A DNA stretch of 53,752 nt from Oscillatoria sp. HE19RPO (GTDB lineage: Bacteria > Cyanobacteriota > Cyanobacteriia > Cyanobacteriales > Laspinemataceae). A model generated the notes under the pieces. It made no database searches. It had not been told where the DNA came from and saw only the letters and a program-made list of their open reading frames with translations. Made by a program: the position numbers and the translations under genes. The stretch spans positions 1-53,752 of the forward strand of contig NZ_JAMXOT010000099.1 in NCBI RefSeq assembly GCF_024220515.1, given 5' to 3'. Shown here piece by piece: positions 34,707 through 43,863 of this stretch (positions within the stretch are counted from its first letter, which is position 1; every line of letters starts with the position of its first letter).

Positions 34707-37700
34707 CTAACTACCCCCAATCCGGGCCACATCTCGGGCATTCTGTTCAAACGCTGCATCCAAGGCATCATCGCCGCTTAAACCGGACGCTAATGCACTT
34801 TCCAACGCTTGCAACACCCGCTTGTAATCCCGTGGCATTACTTTGACAAACTTAGGTAGCATTTCCTCCCAGTTTGCCAACACTGCTGCCGCTTTCGGAC
34901 TGTTGGTATAATCCGCGTGTTTCTGGATCATCTCCCGGACGATCGCAATTTCACTCGGTTCTTCCAACTTCTCCATATCCGCCATCTGCGTATTACACCG
35001 GGTGGCGAAATCTCCCGATTCATCCAGGATGTAGGCAACTCCGCCACTCATCCCTGCTGCAAAGTTCCGTCCGGCAGGTCCAATCACGACGACTTTACCG
35101 CCGGTCATATACTCACATCCGTGGTCCCCGACGCCTTCGACAACAGCATGAACCCCGGAGTTGCGGACGGCGAACCGTTCCCCGGCAATCCCCGACAGAT
35201 AAAGTTCCCCACTGGTTGCACCATAGAGGGCGACGTTACCCGCGATGATGTTCTCATGGGGGACGAGGGTCGATTTCTTGGACGGATAAACGATAATTTT
35301 ACCGCCGCTGAGTCCTTTGCCGATGTAGTCGTTGCCGTCGCCTTCCAGTTCTAGGGTGACTCCTTTGGGTACAAAGGCCCCAAAACTTTGTCCAGCACTT
35401 CCTTGGAAATGCAGGTGAATCGTGCCGTCTGGCAATCCATCCCAATGTTTCTTGGTGATTTCGTTGCCGAGAATGGTGCCGACGACTCGGTTGATATTGG
35501 TAATCGGCAGGGTTGCTTTGACTTTTTCGCCGTTTTCGATCGCACCTTTGCACAGATCCAGCAACACGGTCATATCCAAGGATTTCTCTAATCCGTGGTC
35601 CTGTGCCATCTGGCAATACCGACCGACTTCCGGACCCACTTCCGGTTGATACAGAATGTTAGAAAGGTCAATTCCTTTCGCTTTCCAGTGGTCCACTGCC
35701 TTCTTCGGTTCCAGTAAGTCAGTCCGTCCCACCATTTCATTCAGGGTCCGGAACCCAAGCTGGGCCATGATTTCCCGAAGTTCTTGGGCGATGAATTTCA
35801 TGAAGTTGGCCGCATATTCTGGGTCTCCCATGAATTTGGCCCGCAGTTCGGGATTTTGGGTAGCAATCCCCACGGGACAGGTGTTTTTATGGCAGACACG
35901 CATCATAATACAGCCCAAGGTGACCAAAGGTGCGGTGGAAAATCCGTATTCTTCGGCACCGAGTAAGGCAGCGATCGCCACGTCTCGTCCTGTCTTCATC
36001 TGTCCATCAGTTTCCACCACAATCCGACTCCGCAGATTGTTTAAAACCAGGGTTTGATGGGTTTCCGCTAACCCTAACTCCCAGGGTAAACCGGCGTGTT
36101 TAATCGAGGTTTGGGGGGATGCACCTGTACCGCCATCAAATCCAGAGACGAGCACCACATCCGCGTGTGCTTTGGCAACTCCAGCAGCGATGGTTCCCAC
36201 ACCGACTTCCGAGACTAACTTGACGTTAACTCGGGCGTTGCGGTTAGCATTTTTGAGGTCATGAATCAACTCCGCCAAGTCTTCGATGGAGTAGATATCA
36301 TGGTGAGGCGGGGGCGAAATCAACCCGACTCCTGGGGTGGAGTGGCGCACTTTGGCAATCCAGGGATAGACTTTCAGTCCGGGTAATTGTCCCCCTTCCC
36401 CGGGTTTAGCACCTTGGGCCATTTTGATTTGAAGTTCCTTCGCCTGAGACAGGTATAAGCTGGTAACGCCAAACCGTCCGGAAGCAACCTGCTTGATGGC
36501 ACTATTTTTGGAGTCGCCCTGTTCGTTAGTCCAAGTATAACGGTCCGGGTCCTCGCCACCTTCGCCGGTGTTGGATTTGCCACCGACTCGGTTCATGGCG
36601 ATCGCCAAGGATTCGTGCGCCTCTTTGGAAATCGAACCATAGCTCATCGCGCCGGTTTTAAACCGTTTCATGATGCTCTCAATCGGTTCTACTTCTTCTA
36701 AGGGAATCGATTCCTGTGCCTTAAACTTCAGCAATCCGCGCAAGGTGAAGAACTTCTGATTTTGTTCATTCACTTTCGCCGCATACTTCTTATAGAGTTC
36801 GTAATTGCCCTCACGAGTTGCTTGTTGCAAGGCGTGAATGATTTCCGGACTCAATAAGTGAGCTTCTCCATCTTTGCGCCATTGGTATTCGCCACCAACA
36901 TCTAAAGTATGACCATTGGCATCGCGATCGGGGAAGGCGTGAGAATGACGCATGATGGTTTCATTGGCGATCTCCTCTAAATCCACCCCTTCAATCCGGG
37001 AAGCAGTCCAGGTAAAGTACCGACTAATCACCGACTGATTCAACCCGATCGCCTCGAAAATCTGGGCACCGCGATAGCTTTGAATCGTCGAAATTCCAAT
37101 CTTAGAGGCAATTTTCACCACCCCTTTGGTCACCGCTTTGATGTAATTCTTGACAGCGGTTTTATACTCCACATTCACGAGTAATTTCTCGCGAATCATG
37201 TCATCAATGGTTTCAAAGGCGAGATAGGGATTAATCGCCCCACAACCATACCCAATCAAGGCGGCGAAGTGATGGACTTCCCGAGGTTCGCCAGATTCCA
37301 AAACTAACCCCACCTGAGTGCGAGTGCCTTCGCGAATCAGATGGTGATGCAGTCCGGCAACTGCTAATAATGCCGGAATTGCTGCCTTGTCCTTGTTCGT
37401 GCCGCGATCGCTGAGGATGAGGATAGTGGTACCCGAGGCGATCGCCTCCGTTGCCTGGGCAAAAATTGCTTCCAGGGCCGCTTCCAATCCCTTCACCCCG
37501 GTAGTCGGGTCAAATAACATCGGAATGGTTGTGGATTTAAACTCCCCTTCATTGACTGCCTTGAGTTTTGCCAAGTCTTTATCAGTGAGAACTGGAGTTT
37601 TTAACTCAATTAAATTGCAGCTTTTCGGCGTGGGTTTGAGGAGATTTCGTTCCGCCCCAATGGTGGTTTCTGCCGAGGTGACAATTTCCTCCCGAATTGA

Positions 37701-39296
37701 GTCAATCGGGGGATTTGTCACTTGGGCAAACAGTTGTTGGAAATAGTCATACAGCAATTTCGGGCGATCGCTTAACACCGCCAACGGCGTATCCGTTCCC
37801 ATCGACCCGATCGCCTCCACCCCATTGGTCGCCATTGGCGTCATCAACAGGCGCAATTCCTCAAAGGTGTACCCGAACGCCATTTGTCGTTGAATCAACA
37901 GCACCGGGTCAATTTTTCCCCATTCAGGAGCCTCTTTCAGTTGAGAAAGGGCGACCAAATTCTCATCAATCCACTGTTGATAGGGATGTTCATTGACAAT
38001 TTGGGTTTTGATTTCTTCATCGGAAATAATCCGACCCTGTTTCATATCAACCAGGAACATCCGACCCGGTTGCAGGCGACCTTTATAGGCCACTCGTTCC
38101 GGTTCAATCGGTAACACCCCAGCTTCCGAGGCCATAATCACTAAATCATCCTTAGTGACGTAATAGCGAGAGGGACGTAACCCATTGCGATCGAGGACTG
38201 CCCCCATCATCGTGCCATCGGTAAAGGCGATCGAGGCCGGACCATCCCAGGGTTCCATTAAGCAAGAATGGTACTTGTAGAACGCCTTTTTCTCCGGACT
38301 CATGGACTCATGGGCGGTCCAGGGTTCGGGAATCATCATCATCACCGCATGAGGCAAGGACCGCCCAGACAGGAACAGCATTTCCAAGGCATTATCAAAA
38401 ATGGCCGAATCGCTGCCTTCTAAGTCAATCACCGGATGCAGCTTTTTCAGGTCCTCGCCAAACAGTTCCGACTCAAACAGGGACTCCCGGGCGTGCATCC
38501 AGTTGATATTGCCCCGCAAAGTATTGATTTCCCCATTATGGGCAATGTAGCGATAGGGGTGGGACCGTTCCCAACTGGGGAAAGTGTTGGTACTGAAGCG
38601 GGAATGCACCAGGGCCAAAGCACTCTCCATTGTCTCATCATGGAGCTCAGGGAAATAGTCGCCCACCTGTACCGGCATTAACATCCCCTTATAAACCAGG
38701 GTGCGGCAGGAGAGACTACAAACATACCAGAACGAGTCCAGTTGACTGATATGGATTTCCCGTTCCGCCCGTTTGCGGATAACATACAGCTTGCGATCGA
38801 AGGCCAAATCATCGGTAATATTGGCACTGCGTTGGATGAACACTTGGGAAATAAAGGGTTCGCTGGATTTCGCCGTATTCCCCAAAGAGGAGTGATCCGT
38901 GGGCACATCCCGCCATCCCAGAACCTTTTGCCCTTCCTCGGCGACAATTTTTTCAAACTGCTGCCTACTTTGCTGGCGAATGGCAGGGTCCTGAGAGCAA
39001 AAAATGTTGCCCACGCCATATTCACCGGCATTTGGCAATTTGATGTTTTCTGCTGCTGCAACTTTTTTCAGAAACGCATCCGGGACTTGGATTAAGATTC
39101 CAGCACCATCCCCCGTATTATTTTCGCAACCACAAGCACCCCGGTGGTCCAGATTGAGGAGAATGGTCAGGGCCTGTTCAACGATGGAGTGGGATTTTTG
39201 ACCTTTTTGATGAACAATAAAGCCAACACCGCAGGCATCGTGTTCAAACTGAGGGTCATAGAGTCCCTGTTTTTGTGGCAGTTTTTGATGGTTCAT
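34707..39296 (-). CDS. gltB: Glutamate synthase large subunit (NAD(P)H-dependent type)
   Basis: 1529 residues. GltB hydrolyses glutamine in its N-terminal amidotransferase and channels ammonia to 2-oxoglutarate at an FMN barrel. Cys22 in [10 protein letters not shown] is the expected nucleophile after propeptide removal. FMN-domain landmarks include [26 protein letters not shown] and [29 protein letters not shown] gives the three cysteines of the 3Fe-4S cluster. The GXGXG-rich C-terminal helix ([17 protein letters not shown]) is complete. The region [19 protein letters not shown] lacks the long insertion (ferredoxin loop) I recall in GlsF, so I assign the NAD(P)H type and the gltD nearby as partner. 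Confidence 0.93.
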   Translation of the reverse strand: MNHQKLPQKQGLYDPQFEHDACGVGFIVHQKGQKSHSIVEQALTILLNLDHRGACGCENNTGDGAGILIQVPDAFLKKVAAAENIKLPNAGEYGVGNIFCSQDPAIRQQSRQQFEKIVAEEGQKVLGWRDVPTDHSSLGNTAKSSEPFISQVFIQRSANITDDLAFDRKLYVIRKRAEREIHISQLDSFWYVCSLSCRTLVYKGMLMPVQVGDYFPELHDETMESALALVHSRFSTNTFPSWERSHPYRYIAHNGEINTLRGNINWMHARESLFESELFGEDLKKLHPVIDLEGSDSAIFDNALEMLFLSGRSLPHAVMMMIPEPWTAHESMSPEKKAFYKYHSCLMEPWDGPASIAFTDGTMMGAVLDRNGLRPSRYYVTKDDLVIMASEAGVLPIEPERVAYKGRLQPGRMFLVDMKQGRIISDEEIKTQIVNEHPYQQWIDENLVALSQLKEAPEWGKIDPVLLIQRQMAFGYTFEELRLLMTPMATNGVEAIGSMGTDTPLAVLSDRPKLLYDYFQQLFAQVTNPPIDSIREEIVTSAETTIGAERNLLKPTPKSCNLIELKTPVLTDKDLAKLKAVNEGEFKSTTIPMLFDPTTGVKGLEAALEAIFAQATEAIASGTTILILSDRGTNKDKAAIPALLAVAGLHHHLIREGTRTQVGLVLESGEPREVHHFAALIGYGCGAINPYLAFETIDDMIREKLLVNVEYKTAVKNYIKAVTKGVVKIASKIGISTIQSYRGAQIFEAIGLNQSVISRYFTWTASRIEGVDLEEIANETIMRHSHAFPDRDANGHTLDVGGEYQWRKDGEAHLLSPEIIHALQQATREGNYELYKKYAAKVNEQNQKFFTLRGLLKFKAQESIPLEEVEPIESIMKRFKTGAMSYGSISKEAHESLAIAMNRVGGKSNTGEGGEDPDRYTWTNEQGDSKNSAIKQVASGRFGVTSLYLSQAKELQIKMAQGAKPGEGGQLPGLKVYPWIAKVRHSTPGVGLISPPPHHDIYSIEDLAELIHDLKNANRNARVNVKLVSEVGVGTIAAGVAKAHADVVLVSGFDGGTGASPQTSIKHAGLPWELGLAETHQTLVLNNLRSRIVVETDGQMKTGRDVAIAALLGAEEYGFSTAPLVTLGCIMMRVCHKNTCPVGIATQNPELRAKFMGDPEYAANFMKFIAQELREIMAQLGFRTLNEMVGRTDLLEPKKAVDHWKAKGIDLSNILYQPEVGPEVGRYCQMAQDHGLEKSLDMTVLLDLCKGAIENGEKVKATLPITNINRVVGTILGNEITKKHWDGLPDGTIHLHFQGSAGQSFGAFVPKGVTLELEGDGNDYIGKGLSGGKIIVYPSKKSTLVPHENIIAGNVALYGATSGELYLSGIAGERFAVRNSGVHAVVEGVGDHGCEYMTGGKVVVIGPAGRNFAAGMSGGVAYILDESGDFATRCNTQMADMEKLEEPSEIAIVREMIQKHADYTNSPKAAAVLANWEEMLPKFVKVMPRDYKRVLQALESALASGLSGDDALDAAFEQNARDVARIGGS

Positions 39297-39747
39297 AAAT
39301 CTCGTTAAGGATGGAAAATCAGGTCAGAAAGCGCGGTCAAGATTAAAGACTCGCCGCTTTAGGATGGGCCTTGGGGGCCAGTTGTGATTCACCGTTTAGG
39401 GGTCGGAAGTACGTTGGCGATACGGGACCGAACGGGAAGCAACGGGAGGGTGGGATGGTTAACTGTTCCGTGAGTTTGGGTTTAGGGATTCTAACTTAGG
39501 TCTGATGATTTTTAGTCAAAAAGACGCTACGGTATCGGTTCTTAAGGAAAATTCTAACGGATCTACTCTGAAGCGCCGGATCGGTTTTCTATGGTTTTTT
39601 GACATTTCCCACGAGGGAATCAGGGTTTGAGGGGGAATTCGCGTTTCTTTGACAAAATTTAACAGTTGGCAACGGGCGATTTGGGTGGGGGATGAGGGGC
39701 TTTTGGGGGTTTAAGGGCGATCGCGCAAACCGGCGGGGGTTCAAACC
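39297..39747. other. Intergenic region upstream of gltB
   Basis: 450 bp with no gene. It should contain the gltB promoter. A near NtcA-like GTA-N9-TAC at about 39408-39422 has one base too many between half-sites. Confidence 0.6.
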
Positions 39748-39931
39748 CTAGCCCTGTCAAGGTAGTAAATTGAATCCCGCCTCATCCGGAGTTTCTTGTA
39801 GGGGCGCAATGCTTGCGCCCTCTTGATCCGTCAATGGAATCCCGCCTCATCCTTGTTTCTTGTAGGGGCGTATTGCATCCATGAGAGGGCGTATGCAATA
39901 CGCCCCTACAAATACACCTTGACAGGGCTAG
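39748..39931. mobile_element. 184-bp TIR element with an 18-bp hairpin core
   Basis: Perfect 16-bp terminal inverted repeats CTAGCCCTGTCAAGGT (39748-39763) and its complement (39916-39931). Inside, TGTAGGGGCGTATTGCAT pairs with its complement (39861-39878 with 39893-39910), an 18-bp perfect stem. GTAGGGGCG also occurs once more. The flanks are only loosely repeated (GTTCAAACC against GTTTCAAAT). No transposase. The ends match the element at 29231-29524. Confidence 0.8.
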
Positions 39932-39975
39932 GTTTCAAATCCCAGGAGTTCGACTTGTTGTTTCACCATTCAATT

Positions 39976-40015
39976 ACTACAAATACACCTTGACAGGGCT
40001 AGGTTTCAAATCCCC
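39976..40015. repeat. Solo duplicate of the right end of the TIR element
   Basis: The right-end sequence and the flank GTTTCAAATCCC following 39931 reappear 71 bp on (terminal repeat at 39987-40002). It looks like a local duplication or a second element that lost its left end. Confidence 0.75.
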
Positions 40016-40020
40016 CTCAT

Positions 40021-40412
40021 AGCTAAAGTCGGTTTTAACCGACTGACCACCTGGTTCTGTTAAACTTAACAATAGGGAGTCCTTTTGCTCCAGTGAGTCC
40101 ATTTATATAGAATGCATCAGGGGCTTTAGAACCGAGGGACCCCACCTTAATTTTTATCTCGTTTGCGCGAGTCCTAAGCTGTAGAAAACCAGGGGACCAA
40201 ATTTGAGACTGAAATCCTGACTAGATAAGGCATTGAGTCTTTTTCCCGTTCTACCCAGTTCGCGCAACTGCTGAAAGCAATATGGGGAGAGGATTTGAGA
40301 GAAAAATGAAGTTAACCTATTTACAAATCACAGGCTGTAATGGTATTTTTAATCTAGGTTCGCGCAAATGCACCTTGAAAACTTTATATAGCAACGGTTT
40401 CAAATACCGGCG
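40021..40412 (+). promoter_or_regulatory. Probable CRISPR leader
   Basis: This gene-free stretch lies on the side opposite the degenerate repeats. GTTCGCGCAA occurs twice exactly 100 bp apart (40258-40267 and 40358-40367). An AT-rich CCTTGAAAACTTTATATAGC block sits just before the first repeat. Leader identity is inferred from array polarity. Confidence 0.6.
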
Positions 40413-41908
40413 GTCTCAATGACCCCTAATCCCTTTCAGGGATTGAAACCAGGCGCAGGCGGAGGAGTGTAGTTCATTTTTTTGGGTCTCAATGACCCCT
40501 AATCCCTTTCAGGGATTGAAACCTAGAAACTCGATGGTTTGAACGAGTGATGCGGCCGTCTCAATGACCCCTAATCCCTTTCAGGGATTGAAACATAATT
40601 TCGGAGATGAATTCGACAAACTGCGAGACTGTCTCAATGACCCCTAATCCCTTTCAGGGATTGAAACCCGGACAATTGTCCGGCTAGGTCTCCACTGGTT
40701 AGTCTCAATGACCCCTAATCCCTTTCAGGGATTGAAACGTGAGCAAGATTCCCCAACCCCCGATAAAATACCAAGTCTCAATGACCCCTAATCCCTTTCA
40801 GGGATTGAAACTGAGTGAAATGGAAGAAAAAGATTTAAAGGATATTCAAGTCTCAATGACCCCTAATCCCTTTCAGGGATTGAAACAAGCAACACCGAGG
40901 AATAACTTGAAATTCATTAGGTCTCAATGACCCCTAATCCCTTTCAGGGATTGAAACAGGTAGTAATATACTTTCAATCGCTACATTGCCGTCTCAGTCT
41001 CAATGACCCCTAATCCCTTTCAGGGATTGAAACATAAGAATAGATTCATAAGGATGTTGAAAATCCCTAAGTGTCTCAATGACCCCTAATCCCTTTCAGG
41101 GATTGAAACAAAGCGAGTGATTTAGGGGTGGTCTGGTCAGATGATTGTCTCAATGACCCCTAATCCCTTTCAGGGATTGAAACCTACTGATGAGCCTTTA
41201 GAGAATGCCTAATGCAGTCTCAATGACCCCTAATCCCTTTCAGGGATTGAAACAAGTTGAGAAACGTATTCGTGTTGCATTTTTTGGCGTCTCAATGACC
41301 CCTAATCCCTTTCAGGGATTGAAACCGTTCCGGAGGGTATTCCTCACCCCGGTTTGGGTCTCAATGACCCCTAATCCCTTTCAGGGATTGAAACATTAAC
41401 GCAATTGTACTGCCAAGCACAGCAGCATAAGTGGTCTCAATGACCCCTAATCCCTTTCAGGGATTAAAACCCGATGGTTGATGGGAAGGTGGCGGTTGAA
41501 ATTGGTCTCAATGACCCCTAATCCCTTTCAGGGATTGAAACAAGGGCAGACTCAAGTTTTGGAACCCCGAGAAAACGAGTCTCAATGACCCCTAATCCCT
41601 TTCAGGGATTGAAACAAAAACTTATCAGCGGCAGAGGTGGAACTCTTTGAAGTCTCAATGACCCCTAATCCCTTTCAGGGATTGAAACAACGCCAAGACG
41701 ATCGCCGAAGCCTGGGTGAAAGTCTCAATGACCCCTAATCCCTTTCAGGGATTGAAACTGCCTTCATAATAATCGGGCGATTACTTCCTGGGGAAACAAG
41801 TCTCAATGACCCCTAATCCCTTTCAGGGATTGAAACTGACGATATTGGCGCTTAATCACTTGACAATCTATGTCTCAATAACCCATAATCCCTTTCAGGG
41901 ATTGAAAC
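40413..41908 (+). CRISPR. CRISPR array: 21 repeats of 37 bp, 20 spacers
   Basis: The 37-bp repeat begins GTCTCAATGACC and ends GGGATTGAAAC. Repeat starts: 40413, 40486, 40558, 40631, 40702, 40775, 40850, 40921, 40997, 41073, 41147, 41217, 41289, 41358, 41434, 41505, 41579, 41652, 41722, 41800, 41872. The repeat at 41434 has one change and the last one two, so the leader lies at the left and transcription is to the right; the ATTGAAAC 3' end would be the crRNA 5' handle. Spacers range from 32 to 41 bp, which fits type III or I-D usage in cyanobacteria. Spacer 8 (39 bp) ends in GTCTCA, copying the first six repeat bases. No cas gene is in the window. Confidence 0.98.
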
Positions 41909-41936
41909 AACAAAATTTCTAAAAAAACAAAATTTT

Positions 41937-42311
41937 ATGAGTTCATCGTTTACCCGTTCAGAGCTTAGAAAAGTCGCTAAATATTACCGACTGGTTTCCT
42001 GGGCTATTTTAGCTGGTATTGGCATAAACGCGCTTTTGCTCCTATCAGCTTCTTATCCTTGGGTACAACTAATTGCTTCGATTTCATTTATTGGAGTTTG
42101 TATTTTTCAAATCTATGTTTTGTACAATTTAGCCAAAAGCCTTAAGCTTTCAGGGGCTTTGATTGTTTTAATTGTTTTAAGTACATTTGTTCCCATCCTC
42201 GCTTTAGCTATTCTAGCTTATATGCACGAGCAAGCTATGAAACTCTTCAAATCGGCTGGAGTAAAAGTCGGATTCATGGGAGCAAATCCCGATTCGATTA
42301 AAGATGAATAA
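41937..42311 (+). CDS. Small three-helix membrane protein beside the CRISPR array
   Basis: 124 residues with three hydrophobic segments (about 19-38, 42-66 and 74-98), a basic N-terminus (RSELRKVAKYYR) and a polar tail (KLFKSAGVKVGFMGANPDSIKDE). The family is not recognised. It begins 28 bp after the degenerate last repeat and ends 134 bp before an isolated repeat, so it sits inside the former array. No clear Shine-Dalgarno precedes the ATG; the upstream region is A/T-rich with a doubled CAAAATTT. It may be a chance insertion or an accessory to the CRISPR system; no evidence decides. Confidence 0.7.
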   Translation: MSSSFTRSELRKVAKYYRLVSWAILAGIGINALLLLSASYPWVQLIASISFIGVCIFQIYVLYNLAKSLKLSGALIVLIVLSTFVPILALAILAYMHEQAMKLFKSAGVKVGFMGANPDSIKDE

Positions 42312-42445
42312 CTCTCAAGCTAAAACCGTTTTATGTTGATGATTGGCAATCTGAAAACTTTGGAATAAAATAAAAAAATATAGGCTCCCCAAACAGTTAA
42401 GGATGTCAAGCCGATATTCCATAGACTAGCGTACCATTGCTCTAA

Positions 42446-42482
42446 GTCTCAATGACCTCTCATCCCTTTCAGGGATTGAAAC
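42446..42482 (+). repeat. Isolated CRISPR repeat
   Basis: One 37-bp repeat, with two changes (GACCTCTCATCCC in place of GACCCCTAATCCC), 537 bp beyond the array. It lacks neighbours at the usual spacing. Confidence 0.92.
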
Positions 42483-42524
42483 GCGATCGATGAATAGATT
42501 GCCCTAGCATTGCACCTTCGCGAA

Positions 42525-43046
42525 TCATTCCGAACCCAACCCACTCACCCCGGGCATCCAAGGAATATCAGTCACCCCGGGTTCATACCCAAGTTGTTTA
42601 ATCAGGGTAGTCACCTGCCCTCGATGATGAGTTTGATGGTTGAACAGATGCGTCACCAAAATCCACGCAGGCATCACGCGCTGTTTCTGGTCCGACTGAC
42701 TGACATATTCAAACGGTTGATTTAACCAGTCCGGGTCCAGACTCTTGGACCAGTCTAAAATTTGCTGGTCTGTCTGTTCCCGTTCGGCTCTCAATTCGGC
42801 AAAATCTGCATACAATTCTTGTGAGAGGGATGTCCCAGAAAAGGGCTGATTGGTAAATCGCCCCATCCAAACTTTATCCCCATAGAGCAGATGGTTCAAG
42901 GTTCCGTGAATTGACTTGAAAAATGCTCCCCTATCTTGCTTGCGTTGTTCGTCGGGAATTGACTCGCAAACTTGATAAATATTCTGGTTCATCCAGCAAT
43001 TATATTCAGCCATCAGTTGATAGGTGTTCCTGTTGTGCATCATCAT
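42525..43046 (-). CDS. DinB-family protein
   Basis: 173 residues, a four-helix bundle of the DinB/YfiT type. SIHGTLNHLLYGDKVW and THLFNHQTHHRGQVTTLIKQLG supply the three histidines of the metal site. Family members act as metal-dependent thiol transferases or nucleases in some bacteria, mostly uncharacterised. Three consecutive ATG codons start the frame; none has a strong Shine-Dalgarno. It is transcribed on the minus strand, convergent with the membrane-protein gene. Confidence 0.85.
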   Translation of the reverse strand: MMMHNRNTYQLMAEYNCWMNQNIYQVCESIPDEQRKQDRGAFFKSIHGTLNHLLYGDKVWMGRFTNQPFSGTSLSQELYADFAELRAEREQTDQQILDWSKSLDPDWLNQPFEYVSQSDQKQRVMPAWILVTHLFNHQTHHRGQVTTLIKQLGYEPGVTDIPWMPGVSGLGSE

Positions 43047-43629
43047 GGGTGCTTAATACGGTATTTTGATTATCCGATGAAGTTGGACCAAACTGCTGCT
43101 AGAAGGAGGCGATCGCATCTCAACCCCGACCCTGCTATAGCAATCCTAAATGAACTTGATTTCAAGAAAACGAGCAAGATGTTAGTGCTGACGCACTGGC
43201 TACGCCAACGCACTCCAAAAATGTACGATAATAACTGTGGAAAACGCTATATGTTAAATCAGTTGTAACAAACTAAATGCTTAGAAAAAGCTCGGTTGGT
43301 TTCGTTAGCCCTACCACCAAGCGGCTTGTCTGAATTTGGGCATTGTTTGGGGTTGACGGAGGATCGGGTCAGTCTAGGGTCCAGCCAGAAATACCTAATC
43401 GGGTCACTCGGCCCTTACTCAGGGTTGGACTACAATGATAGAGGGTTTGAGTGCCTCCAAGACAGGCATATTCCCACCCTGCTTTACGGGTTACTCGCAG
43501 GCGAATTCAAATGCAACACTCAGGGGCTTCTGGGAAGAAGTGGTGTTTTCAACAAGAGCGGTGACGCTTAGACCCCTTTTGAGATGTTTTATAATTGACC
43601 ATTAGAGATTGTTGTATTGTTAACTTGGA

Positions 43630-43763
43630 AATTAAAGTAGGGCATCTCAATTTGGCAAAGAGACCTAACCCCCCAGCCCCCTTCCCTAAGAGGGAAGGGG
43701 GAGCAAGACGTATAAATTCCCCTTTGAGACCAAATTGAGATGCTCCCAATTAAAGTAGGGCAT
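43630..43763. mobile_element. Small TIR element flanked by a 16-bp direct repeat
   Basis: Perfect 14-bp inverted arms GCATCTCAATTTGG (43642-43655) and its complement (43730-43743) enclose a CCCTTCCCT/AGGGAAGGG hairpin. AATTAAAGTAGGGCAT occurs at both sides (43630-43645 and 43748-43763), overlapping the left arm by 4 bp. It looks like a non-autonomous element or an intergenic repeat. Confidence 0.6.
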
Positions 43764-43785
43764 TAAGAATTAATTTTAACCAAAG

Positions 43786-43806
43786 TTATCAAAAATGGTT
43801 TGATAA
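43786..43806. promoter_or_regulatory. Operator-like inverted repeat before the MHYT kinase
   Basis: TTATCAAA-5 nt-TTTGATAA is a perfect 8-bp inverted repeat, 57 bp upstream of the start codon. A repressor or activator could bind here; the protein is unknown. Confidence 0.45.
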
Positions 43807-43863
43807 TTGCGCTAGATTTCACAATATTTTGTTAAGCCAAAAAAGTCAATCTCAGGGACAATT

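Larger units (their letters stand above)
43047..43863. other. Intergenic region upstream of the MHYT kinase
   Basis: About 820 bp. A frame at 43296-43571 gives an unrecognised 91-residue product that I do not support. It holds a small inverted-repeat element at 43630-43763 and an operator-like inverted repeat at 43786-43806. Confidence 0.55.

Noticed and set aside
39408-39422. NtcA-box-like GTACG...GATAC before gltB
   Set aside because: Half-sites are 9 bp apart, not 8, so it is not a proper GTA-N8-TAC site.
39735-39750. tRNA T-arm-like GGTTCAAACC
   Set aside because: No acceptor or anticodon stems; it lies at the edge of a TIR element.
40739-41399. Frames reading through CRISPR repeats
   Set aside because: They only translate repeats and spacers; no ribosome-binding site or independent content.
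43296-43571. 91-residue frame upstream of the MHYT kinase
   Set aside because: No recognisable family, no good start signal, and composition like a chance frame.
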